Origin: Strongylocentrotus purpuratus
Lineage: Eukaryota; Echinodermata; Echinoidea; Camarodonta; Strongylocentrotidae
Reading direction: 5' to 3'
Length of the DNA stretch: 64,000 nucleotides
NCBI RefSeq assembly: GCF_000002235.5
Contig: NW_022145611.1
Location: 20,768,114 to 20,832,113 of the forward strand
Shown: piece by piece, positions 39,301-51,600 of the stretch
Layout: each line of letters starts with the position of its first letter
How positions within the stretch are numbered: position 1 is the stretch's first letter
The notes under the pieces: generated by a model
The model's input: the letters and a program-made list of their open reading frames with translations, nothing else
The model's database searches: none
Told to the model about the DNA's origin: nothing
Program-made: the position numbers and the translations under genes

Positions 39301-42300
39301 TTGGACTTGTAACAGCTGCATCGCTGTCCCTAAGATATCACACACATGCTGGAATTACAGCTTAGTTTATCATATCATCTTCTGTCTGCAGTTTACTCCC
39401 ACTCCAATTGAAGATATGCTGCTAATGATAAACAGCATCCTTGAGTATTGTAGATGGGAGGAATTAATCATCACCACCATCTCTCGCTCGTAAATACCTT
39501 GAATGATATAGTTTTTCTAGTCATCCCAAGGATGGGAAATATAAAAAAAATGAGAGGAATTAATGAATTTATTGTTATGTGTGTCCACAAATATCTCTTA
39601 TACTAGAAAGCAAGATTTGTCCTGGTATTTGGATATGTTTTGTTGTCCATCTCTCTTTCCTTTTTCTGCCTGCCACTGTTTGTCTGCATGTCCTTCTATC
39701 TGTCTATCAAAAATACATGTGTTGTATCTGTATATTTCTTTATTCTCGAAGCCTGTAAGCTCAATTACTTTTCTTCTAAATTTTGTCATCATCCTCCAAC
39801 ATTATGTAAGTGTCTTCAAACCAAATAATTTAATTATTAGGATTTTATGTTTTTACTTTATTGAATAGTTTATAAATGATTACAGCTGGATGTTGATAAC
39901 ATACTTGCTTTGAATTATGAAATGTGGTGGTGCATGATTCATGTAATTCCATAATAATGATAAAAACAAGAATAACAATACAGTTGGGGATCTTTGGAGT
40001 AAGGGAATGTTTTCTTGAAAAACATTGATATGAAGAACCATGTCTCTCCTTTTCTCTGTTGGGGTGGGGGGGGGGGGGAGATGAAAGTAATACAAAAAAA
40101 GGTAATGAAAGTATAAAGAAAAAATTGAATTGAATATTCCTCCCTAAAAAGAAGAAAGTAATGAATAAGCAGCTGTAAGCAGTTCAGAATTTTAAAGTGG
40201 AAGAAAAAGCTACAGCTTTGAGCCTTTGAGTGAAAACTGTCCCCTAAAACATCTTACAAAGACATCTCATAGATAAGTTTTTAAAATCTCTTGTAATTAA
40301 AAGCAGTACAGTGGAACATGCTAATATTTGTCATACTGGCATCATTTTTCTACTGAGTAGAAAATTAGCCCAAGATTTTGTTAAATTAGATTAAACCTTC
40401 TGAATACAATTTTGCATTGTTATGGAACATAGATCCTCAGAGATATGTGTATAAGAAACTATATCACATAACATAAACCAAATAGGGACGATGGTTTCAC
40501 ACCTGTTCCATACTACCTGATATGTTTACAGGAGAAAACTGAAAGCAAATGGGAGTTGAAAGGAAATATGTGTTTTTGTTCTTCCTGAAGGAATTTTATA
40601 TCTTGTTATGACAAGAATCTTCTCAGGATGATTTAGTTTCTGATCCCTCTACTTTCGAGTCCCTTGATTCTTTGTTGTTTTATGTTTGTTTATATTTTTT
40701 GTTTGTTAAGCATATATACTGTATGTTTCTTTTACATAATGTGATACCATATGTAATATAATTTAGAAGCTTGAAGGTAGGGTTTATTGTACTATGTTCT
40801 CTTAATGTGTGTATGTGTGTGTGTGAGGTGAAATTAGGGGAATATCGAAAACAGTGCCCAAATGTAAATTAAAAAACATTTGCTGATCATCACACCTGTA
40901 ATTTGTTGCTCAAGAGCATAGGCTACTTCTAGGTATTTTAGGACTTTAAAATATATACTTGATGATTGTGTAGCACCCAAAATATTTCTCTAAATTTTGA
41001 CAAGGTATTCATGCATACAGTTGCTGAAAATTTCAAACGAGATTGGTCTGGAGCCTTAATTATAGAAAAGGATTCTTAAAGATGCATAGATAAAGACAAG
41101 ACACACAAGTTAATAGAATTTAATCGATCCTGTTTTTACAGCAAAGAAACTTCAAGCAGAAGTTCATCGCCCTGCTGAGAAAGTTCAAGGTCGCCAGTGA
41201 CGAGAGTGACACGGAACCGTATCCCTTCGAGGACCAGGACCAGACCCCGATCGATGAGGACTTCCTCTACGACGATCTGAGCCTCATCAACTACAGCGAC
41301 AGTGGTCCTGACATGGACCCGGACGAGATGAGCATCGAGTCTACGCCAAAACCTGTCCTGAGGTGAGCAACTGGGTAGTGTCGAAGCTCAGAGGGGTGTT
41401 TCACAAAGGCTTTTTTCAATGACAAATGGAAAAAATCACTGACAAATTTGCTGATAACCAATCAGAAGCAAGAATTTCAGTAGCTTATAACACAAACTGT
41501 CATTTGTCACTGATGACAAGTTTTGTGAAACACCCCCTGCAGAACTCAAATTGGTCGAGCCAGACATAAACCAGACTTACTGATACAAATCTTGTCAACT
41601 TCAACAGAGATCCAGTAAAAAATAGTTTGTAACTATATATAGACCTGCAATTGTGCCCTAATTATTTGTCATCTTTTTATCATTAAGATAAGACAGTCAA
41701 ATAAAAGATTAGACCTTCCTTTTTTGGAATAGAAGACCTTCGGCTGATAATTATTTTAGTTAATTTTTTTCTTTTCTTGGTATCCGTGTGACTCACTTCA
41801 AATCATGCTATTGTTTAGTGTTCAGTTTCTTTATGTTGTCTCTTGCCAAATAAAAGATAATAATATCAGTTTAAAAGCGTGTGTCTGTTGATCCAAGGTA
41901 TGTTCCAGGCTTTAAAGTATTGGTTAGGGTTAGGGGTATGATTTAGTTGTAGGTTAGGTTTAAGGTAAAGTTTAAAGGTTAGATATCATATTAAGGCTAG
42001 AATTTATTGATTGTGAGAAAGCGACCGCAGAACTTTGCCACATCAGGATGTTTCACATATTTGAGCATTGAACTTCTCGTAATAATAATCTTTATTAGAG
42101 CCATCATTTCCATTGTCATTTTACTGCTATCATCATCATCACTAAGATTATGATTTGTCATGATAAAAAAAAAATACACATTCCAATCTTTTTGAGGAAC
42201 AAGAGGTTTAATTTGATAGAACTAACACTTCCCTTTCTCCATTAATGCATTTCAATAAAGTTAATACCAATCCCCAGAACAATCCATTACAGCTTACAGA

Positions 42301-45300
42301 GTGTTATACTCTTCCACCCTACAATGTCAGTAGCAAAATGCATTGACCCTGAAGTGCAATGAATGGTTTTATTGACTTGGATCAAGGATGGATCAAGGAC
42401 TTCCTTCCTACATTGGCTAGCATGTGCCTTCTTTTAGAGATCAAATACTTATCCTTCAAGTTTTGAATTTACACACCGCTTCCTTATCGAAAACCAAGGC
42501 TGTGGGAATGTCAAGCTTGTTTGTTATGTTGTAGGATATGGAGACATTTTCTTTTAGTTTTGTTGCATTCAGATGAGATTTTTTTTAAAGCCCATTAAAA
42601 TGCAGCATGTTTCCATGTTGATATTTTAGGTACAGAGGTAAACATTTCTATCCTGTTAGGGCTACATCGCTTCATAATATTGCATTAACAGCTATTTCAT
42701 ATTTGTAAGCTGTAATATATCAATGTGGCAGTATATCGTCATCCTCAGAAATATTGTTTTTCAGTTAACTTGATATGATCTCTGAAATGGCAAGGAAAGA
42801 CTGATTGATTGCTGCTTGCTTGTTCCACAGTACAATCTGCATTGCCTATGGCAATATGAAGGCCCTACCCCTCATGTTATTTCAAACTTTATGATTTCTT
42901 ACTGATCCTTTTTTTTTTTTGCAGACCTTTCTTCTCGCAAGGCATCCCTACATCAAGCTCCATGGCTGAAGACATGGAGCATGTCGGTCAGTCTGAGGCC
43001 ACGCCGGACAACAACCAAGACACGGTCAAGCACACGCAGGTAAGTGGTCAACAAGGATCTAGTTTGGTCAGCTTTTTTTTTATATATAGTTCTGGTTTTG
43101 CATTTTGTTGACAGGGTCTTTTTTATGTTCCTCTAATAAAGTTCCTGTTTGTATTGTTGTCATGATATCAGCATCTAAAAATGGTATTAATAAGTACCAA
43201 GACCCATAACCATATTTATCTACAATTGCATGGTGTTCATTACTGCAGAAACAGAACGTTTTGCAAACTTCATGGGTAGTCCATAATCATGAACATACCT
43301 GATTGCCATCTGATTGAATTACATCAATAAACATGGTTAATTTTGGTAATTCATGAAAGTGCATTGCTGCAAACAGCTTTGTCTTGTGGAAGGTTTTAGT
43401 TTTACAGCAATTGTATAATGAATTAAAATAGATGCAAGCAATATCTTTATAATGATGTAGCTTCAGAATTCTACAGCTAATCTTAATTTGTAACTGTTAA
43501 CAGTAAAAGATGTGTTATATTCTTCCTCAAAACTTGTGATTATTCCATCCTTCTCTAGGATTACTTCACCAAGGATGCAAGCATGGAAGAGCTGACCATC
43601 CCCGATGACGAGGACAACACCCACCGCTTAGGCGACCATCGGAGACAGGGTAGCAACGGCAGCTCCCACAGCACCACCGACGCCAACAAAAACCCCGTCC
43701 CCTCGGCCAATGGAGACCGTACCATACCCCTGGTGGGACCCCAAGCGGGGGCAGCAGGGGTCAGGGAGGTGGGGTACAAGAGGAGTAGCAGTGCGGGGAG
43801 AGAGATGAGGGTACCGATAGGAGGAGGAGGAGTTGGAGGAAGAGATGGGGAGCACCGGAGGAACAAGTCTGCCGAGAGGTCAAACAGTCTTGGGACGGGA
43901 GATAAGAGGGTAAGTGCAGGAGCACTGTTATGATACAGTCTTGCATGCTCCTGGACTGTATGGTGATATCTATAGACAAATGCCAATTAGCCAAGTTTTA
44001 AATCAGCCATGTAAAGATTTTTCCAATGTAAAGGTGATGACCAGTTGTGGTTTTACATAAACTCAAATGCAAGTACCAAATTTGTGATTCTTATTGGTAG
44101 AAAATCCTTTTTTTTTTGGGGGGGGGAAGAGTTGCAGTTGTTAACTCATTGATAGTCAAGAGTCTCTCCAGGCACTCAAATCTAAATGTTATGACTACTT
44201 ATCCACTCAAGAAACAAATTAAACAACACTTCATTACTGTTCATGTCTTGTATATTTGCACATAAAGTAAAAGAAGTTGAACACATTAATTTGTTAGTAC
44301 CCCCGGTACTTGAAAAGACAATGATGTTGATTTTAAGGGCAAGCATATACAAATATTGCAAGAAAAGAGTGGCAGTTGAAGGTGATAATCAATAGTTGTT
44401 TCATTTCAAGACACTTATGATAAACCATTAATTCTACAAAAAGCTTTGCTACTTGACTTTACAGAAACCTAAATTGCCAATCACTGAACAGCTCTCAGAG
44501 TTATGGCTCACAGACGAAACAACTCCGGAGAAGATACTTCTTGTCAACATCTCAGAAAAGCACGGACAGGTAAGTCCACTTGAATTACTTTCTCATTAGC
44601 GCCATTCAAAAGAAGTGAATTGTAGACTTTTCTACACTTCATTGTATGATATTTTGTATGGGTTCAAACGGATTAAAAACATAATTATGTTTACATCACT
44701 GTAATACGCTTTCATGCTAAGAGCCTTCTTAGGATATGCCCCGTTTTAATATTTTAAATTTTGTATAATGATGTAAAGTGTAGCACGGTTCACATTTTTT
44801 GATTTTAAAACACAGAGCTATTACATGTATGGACCTTAGTTCTGTACAGTTGCCATTTATCTGCGGTTTACTGCATCATATCTGGACATGCATTTAATGC
44901 TTGTGAGATGGAGCAAGACCCATGCTATTTAGTGCTTCTATATGAAGTGGAATCGTTAAAACAGCTTAGGTACATACAGTGAAAAAAGGGTGGTTTTGAA
45001 CGATTTACATGCCGGTGCTGATGAACCAGAACGGTACCACAAGGATACAAAGATATCACACCTAAAAGTTGGTAATCAAAGCACTTGTTGTCATTTATCT
45101 TGACAAAAAATTGTTTTGTGATGGCTTACTGCACAATTCACGAACCCACGAAAATAATAGATTCAATATAAAAAATTAGGTCAGTCTTGTGATTGTTTTC
45201 AATGCATAATGCAAGTTTCTTTTCCTCCTGGCTCATTAAATTGATTAACGAAATTGGATTGTGCGTGACCTTTGCTTGTTCGTGCAAATATCTTGTTTCG

Positions 45301-45616
45301 GTTGGCGATAAAATGAAGTGACATTTATATTAAGTTAATTAGAAAGGAGAATATAAAACTGGACACTCTTGAGGTTTTGTTTGATAAAGGATATAAACAT
45401 ATTTTGGTTTCATACTGAAATTAGATCTATTTGTCTTTATTTGAGAGTTGATCAGAAATAAACAAATTGATTTCTGTTATGATTCAGAATTTCTGGAGTT
45501 GTACAGAATAAGTTATGCTGTTTTTAGTACTCACTGTTTTCTTGAGTTTGTTTTTGCCAAATAAATAATAGAAATTTTATAAGTGCCAAGCCCTTCTGAA
45601 CACATAAATATTTAAA

Positions 45617-45651
<35 letters not shown>

Positions 45652-48600
45652 TAGCAGGACCCGCGGAAATCCGCGGGATTCTAGAGGGGGGCGGGGGGTG
45701 TAAATAGATATATAGAGACTGTCTAAATTAAAACCACCAAGAACTTAATTTGCCATTCAGGCCATTAAAAAATATACATGTTTAGCGTCCCCGCCCGCTT
45801 CCTTTTTGGGGGCCGCCTCCTATTTTTTTTTTTTGAAATTTTTTTGAATTTTTTTGAATTTTTTTTTTTTTTTTTGGAAAGAAAAAAAACATGAAAAGCA
45901 CTGCTAAAATGTATTTCTGATTTTAAAAAAAGAAAAAAAAAAAAATTGTCGGACGCCATCTTGAAAAATAGCCCGAATGTCAAGGAAAATGTACGGAGCG
46001 GCCATTTTGAACTGCCTCCTCCTTCCCATTTTTCAAAAAACAGGACGCTATAAGTATGTTTTTTTTAAAATTTGGCCTTATATTAAATTAAAAAAACAAT
46101 CCAACTGTACCGGTAGTTATTCTTTAAGCCACTGGAACTGTGTAGAGTTCCGTAGTGTGGCGTACCGAATACGCAGAAATTAGGCTGCTATTAATGGGAA
46201 AATTGTCCCTGCGTAGGTTATGCGTAGGCTGGCGTACAGGTTTGCTTATGGTTGCTTACTGAGGGGAAAGCGTTTACTGCTTTGTCGATCTGGCGTAGGG
46301 TAGCGTACTGCTGCGTAGTCATGTAGAGTAGTGTTGCGTAAAAAGGCGTACTTTCTGCGTCAAGTTTCTACGCCGAAAGTACGCGAAAAACATGTTGAAT
46401 TGTTTTCGTTCATCTTGCGTACCCCTTTCCGTCCTTCAGCATATAGTAACGTAGGCCAGCGTAGTTGGTACGCAAGACTACGCAACTCTACGTATTGACC
46501 CCACGCCAATTAGTGACCCACAAGTGTCACAAATAAAGTATGAAAAATATGCTCATCTGACCCTAATTAAACGCCTAAAACCCCCGAGCTTTCGGGGGTT
46601 TATGGCCCCTTGAAACCCGTGGACCCCACGCCTATATTATATATACACTCAACTCGCTGCGATCTGATCTCTCCCCCCCCCCCTCCAATTTTGAAGAACG
46701 TAACCCCTGAGCTTTTGGGGGTTTATGCTGGCCCCTTGAAACCCGTGGACCCCACGCCTATATTATATATACACTCAACTCAGGACCCGCGGAAATCCGC
46801 AGGATTCTAGAGGGGGGCGCAGGCAAAAAATTAAGTTTTTCATTTCGGGGGCTCCATTTCAAATTTTTGGGAAATTTTCGGGGGCTACTTTTTCATTAAT
46901 TCATAAAAGGATAGGCCTACACTTTGTTGAGATTTGTTTAGTAGGCTATAAGGTTTCAGGCTTCCTACTTCATAATTGCCTATTTAAAAAAAAAAACATT
47001 TTTCTAGTTCAATAACTAAGTTTTCATGCATTGATTTGATGCAAGAATTGTAACATAATAGACCCTAGATTGTGATTATTTCTGACCATGAATTTCGATA
47101 ATCATTTTTCAAAGTAAAATTTTCACAAGAAAATCAGACAGTCGTTTAAAAACGTAGACATTAGTAATACTTTTACTATTTCTAAGCTCAGGTTTCATAA
47201 ATCTATTCACGAAACTATATTGAAATCGCGGCAATAATGATGCAAACCAACAGATAACAATTTCAAAGTGTCAAATCTCTTCGACTCGAATTCAACTCAC
47301 ACACTGCTGCATAACTGCAGCGTAACTCCAGGAGTTGGAGTTAACTGCAACTCAGCTCATCTCACACACACTACACAGTGGCAATGCGTGTCAGTTACGG
47401 TGATTTTGTCCGATTTTCTTTACTTTGAAGAAATGATTATCAAAATTACGTAAACATGGCGAGAACATCACAAAATAGGCTTTAATTTCATACCTCTATT
47501 TATGGAAACTTTATAATATTGCAGCAATCGTGAATTCGTGATGGAAATTGATTGCAGTTTCGCGATGTTTAGTGGTTCATGGTCTAGATTCAGCTTCTAC
47601 CAAAACAAAATCGACCGCCAAAAACTCGAGCCCTACGCTCCGTCTCGATCTCGCAACTGCGAAACTTGTACGTGTTTTGGCGTACTTGCGTGCGACATGG
47701 TAAGCCAGGTAAGGTATGGAATATGGTTCGAGTTTTTTTACGACCGATTTTTGTGTATACAATTTTATACGGATAGTCATCGGTCGTGTGTCAATGTTGA
47801 ATATCCATGAGGTATCTCTGTCATCACGCATATCCTGCATTATGCATATCGCGTCTGTTTTCGCCCTGGACGTCGACACGGAGGAGGACCTCGGGCGGAG
47901 TATAGCCAATTCGATAGAGTAGACTCTCCCGCGGACGATGGCACCGGGCACGGGTACCCCGAGGGCAGGGTTCAGGAGGAGATAGCCGCACCAACTTGGG
48001 TCGGCGATCTCATTAAAAAACAATAGAATACAAAGGCCGGCGGAGACGTCATGCCCCCCGCGGAGCCTTAGCGTATTACTATTATAGATATATATATATA
48101 TATGTATAATTGTATATATAGTCAGCCTCAGGACATTTTAATTATGCACATCATTACGATCAAAACCTTCAAATTGCATTGACAGAATGCTGGCTAGCAT
48201 TGGACAGATAACAATCCATGTTTAATACATATACTATTTAAGTTCATGTAAAGTCAGGTCATTTTCATTATGCAATACTGTCAAAAACCTTCAGCATTGC
48301 ATTGACACTGCCCCAGAGCGCTGATGGCTAGCATTAAGTTGGCATTGCCCTACAACATCCGTCCATAATGAACCTGATTAACAATGATTGATTAAGCCTT
48401 CAGCTGCAACGAATGCATCATGATGATCATTGTCCGTGCTGCGTTTCGCAGACAATCCTCTTCGTCCTTCTCTCTCGAATGAAAGCTAATTTTTTACTGA
48501 CCTACAGGCATTTTTCCTACACATGTTTCTGTAGGCCTCCTAGCCTCATTCACCAGACTCTTATATGACACATTCAAGGTTGGATAGTATGGATAGTTTG

Positions 48601-51600
48601 TCCGCTCTTATTTAAATACTGGATGCTGTCTTCCCTTTTGCTTTTTAGCGTCATACCACATAGAGTCATTGTAAGTCAATGATAAAAAGGTTATATATGT
48701 ACATGTACCTGTATGTTACACATTCTTTCAGAGAGCACAAAGTAACTAAATTTTGCTATTTGGAATATATTTTACTGGTGTGTCTAGAGTCCCCTAGTCT
48801 TTTGCACCAGACACTGCCATGACATTTTCGACAAGGCTAGTGACGTAGGAGTGTTGTTATTCTTCATTTCTTTTATTGGCATCATTGCACTTTTTTGCAA
48901 TTATTATAGTAATATGTGACTGTTGGACCTTTTTGAAACTGCTGTTACATTTTTTGTTAAAACAAAGATTCATAAAATATATTATAAGAGCAAAACATAT
49001 CATATTGAATGGGTTAATACAAAAGATATGTTCCTTTGCATCTTTAAAAATCCATAATTTGAATGAGTAAATAACATATAAAAACATGCTATATTGCTAT
49101 TGTTCTCTTTTGTTACTTTGAAATTGGTATATAACATTTACAGATGTATATCATTTCCACCTTTGTCATGACAGGTGCTTTTAAACTAGAGAAGTAATTT
49201 ATCTTTGAAATAGATTTGTACTGCTTTGTAGTTTTAATTTTGTTATCACGGACACACTAAGCCTGAAATGATGCATGTAACGAAGAGCCTTGAACATGAG
49301 TTTTTTTCCCTCCACATTTTCCATGAATGCGCCTTTTGTTGAGAGGTACTCATGAAAGCTTTGATATGCTGGTGGTATGAGGTTCACATTGTTACATGTA
49401 ATACTATAGAGCTCTGTAACAGTATAAATGAATAGAACAATACACTCAATTATTTCCAGACCTTGAAGTTGCCTCAAGCAAGAGGTTCTTTGTTAACGTT
49501 ACTACAAGGCTATGTTCAGAGTATGGTACAGGTTGTAGACATGAATGGAATAATTAATATATATGCTAAGCATTTCAATGGTTGAAGGAATCATCATAAA
49601 ACTCCTTTTAATTAACAAAAAATTAAAATCCTTAGGGATTATATTAACAAAGGAAACATGTTTTTTAATGATTTACTTAAAATCATTAAGTACTGTGTCG
49701 ATGATGAAAGGTATCAAAGTTTATGAAGAATGTATTATGGTCTCGCCCAATTTTGATACAAACAAGTTCTCTATGTACAATCTTTGATATGATCTGTTCG
49801 TTTTTCCTTCTAAAAATAAAAGAGGGTATGTTAGAAATTTGATCTCAGTAAAGATCTTTTGAGACCAGTTTGATGGTGGCACAAAAAGTTGGCATTATGA
49901 TTTGATATTTTATAGCTTATTTATGATGTCTGTTTTGAAAAGTTTATTTCATCTTTCATTTGTAAAAGCAAAGCATGGGTATTGTTTATTTATGTTTGAC
50001 CTGTACTTTTAAGCCAATTGTAAGCTTAATTATGTTCTACTTTTAGACCTAAATTCTACTATTCTACTTTTAACCAAAGTCTGGCTTAAAGTGTAGTAGA
50101 ATATATGATAGCATGCATATATACTCTTGCTTGATCTTGGTTTGAGCCTGTATATGAACACATTCATATTTCCACCTGTAATGTTGCCTCCTTACTCAAT
50201 GATAGCAAACAGGTGTTTTTACATGTGAATGAAATGTCACATGACACACCAGCTGCCAGACAGCCGCAATAGTCATTCAATGTCAAAATATAGAGGACAA
50301 GGCCCATTGTGGCATCCGTCTTTCTGCCCGGTGAATTTGTCCTTTGATAACGTTTCAGAGTCATAATTTTTCAATTTGTGTCAGCTAAAATGTCAACTAA
50401 TTGTTTTTATATTGACTTTTTATGATTTTATGACCCAGATGATTTATTTAGACTTTGCCCCCAAAACTCAGAAATTTTGTATTTGTTTGTATTTATTGAA
50501 TCTAAAATGTCCTCCTTATCTATTAGGGCCTCATTGTCTTTGAAACGCTCTGCTATTTTTAGGGTCTCTGTGTAGATAGTGTTTGATTTAATTTCCCTTT
50601 TTTTTATGTCATTGATGGTATAAAAAGGAACCTTTTTATTTTTAATATCTTTTTTATTGGTGAGTTAAGCTGTGCTGAAAATAAAATCTGTCTCTTGTCC
50701 TATCTCTCCTCACCTCCTCTCCTCTTCTCCCCCTCTCCTCTATTCTTCCTGTTAATACACCTTCCTCCATTTAACCGCAGTGAAATACTGATTGTTCATG
50801 TGCCCTTGTACCAATAAGGCAATGTCAACCTGTGTGCATTATCTCTGAAACCAGTAGATGAGTAATTGAAAATGTTCTGCAGCAGGGAGGCAAACAGACT
50901 GTATAGAAGGGTAAAGGCAGTATTCCGAGTGGCCATGGAGTATTCATTCCCCAAGCACGATCTAAAATTACCCCTCATTATAATTTCATGAATGGCTCAT
51001 ACTGAGGAATAACCAGCAGCGCTGCTCGTAGGTAAACTAAGATGGACGAAGATGATGTGATTAGAGAGAGAGAGAGATTATGCGATTACCCAGTGAATTA
51101 TTCATGATCAGATTGCAATGTCTAAAAGATGAGCAAGATGTGTTGAATTAGAATATCCACTGTACTTCAGACATTATCAGTTAAGCTGCAGAGGTTCAAA
51201 ATGCAGCGAAAGCAAGTTACTATGTTGTCATTTAGTAACAATTCTATATTCATAGATATATATATATATATATGTATAATTTATGTATGAGCTTAGACCC
51301 AACGCTGGGCTTAAGCCTTTGTTCAAATTGTTTTCTATGTTAAACCTGATAGACTCAAAGACAGGTTTGACTGAATTATAAAATATGGACCTTTAAGTTA
51401 TGTAGTATTCTTTGCTGTACCCAAAGTATTATACAAATGATTGAAATTTCTCATTATGAATTCCAGAATATTAAATGATTTTATAATAATAAACATAAAA
51501 ATGTTCTTTGGACATGCCCATGCTATCAGAAATTCAGTCTGTTGCTGATTTCTGTTGATGAGCCTGTAATCTTAAAACGAAGAGAATTTGTACAATTTTT

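Larger units (their letters stand above)
45651..48080. mobile_element. Composite GC-ended repeat inserted in a TA tract
   Basis: Starts CTAGCAGGACCCGCGG, with a perfect 8-bp-stem palindrome (CCCGCGGA-AA-TCCGCGGG at 45659-45676), and ends near CCCCCGCGGAGCC...TTACTATTATAGATA, with TA repeats on both sides. A second copy of the start (CAGGACCCGCGGAAATCCGC, then GATTCTAGAGGGGGGCG) lies at 46781-46819. Parts 47540-48030 are GC-rich with a 148-residue minus-strand frame that shows no family resemblance. The class is not recognised. Confidence 0.55.

Noticed and set aside
43561..43994. Minus-strand ORFs of 75-141 residues
   Set aside because: Antisense shadows of PACS exon e, whose plus-strand frame joins its neighbours correctly.
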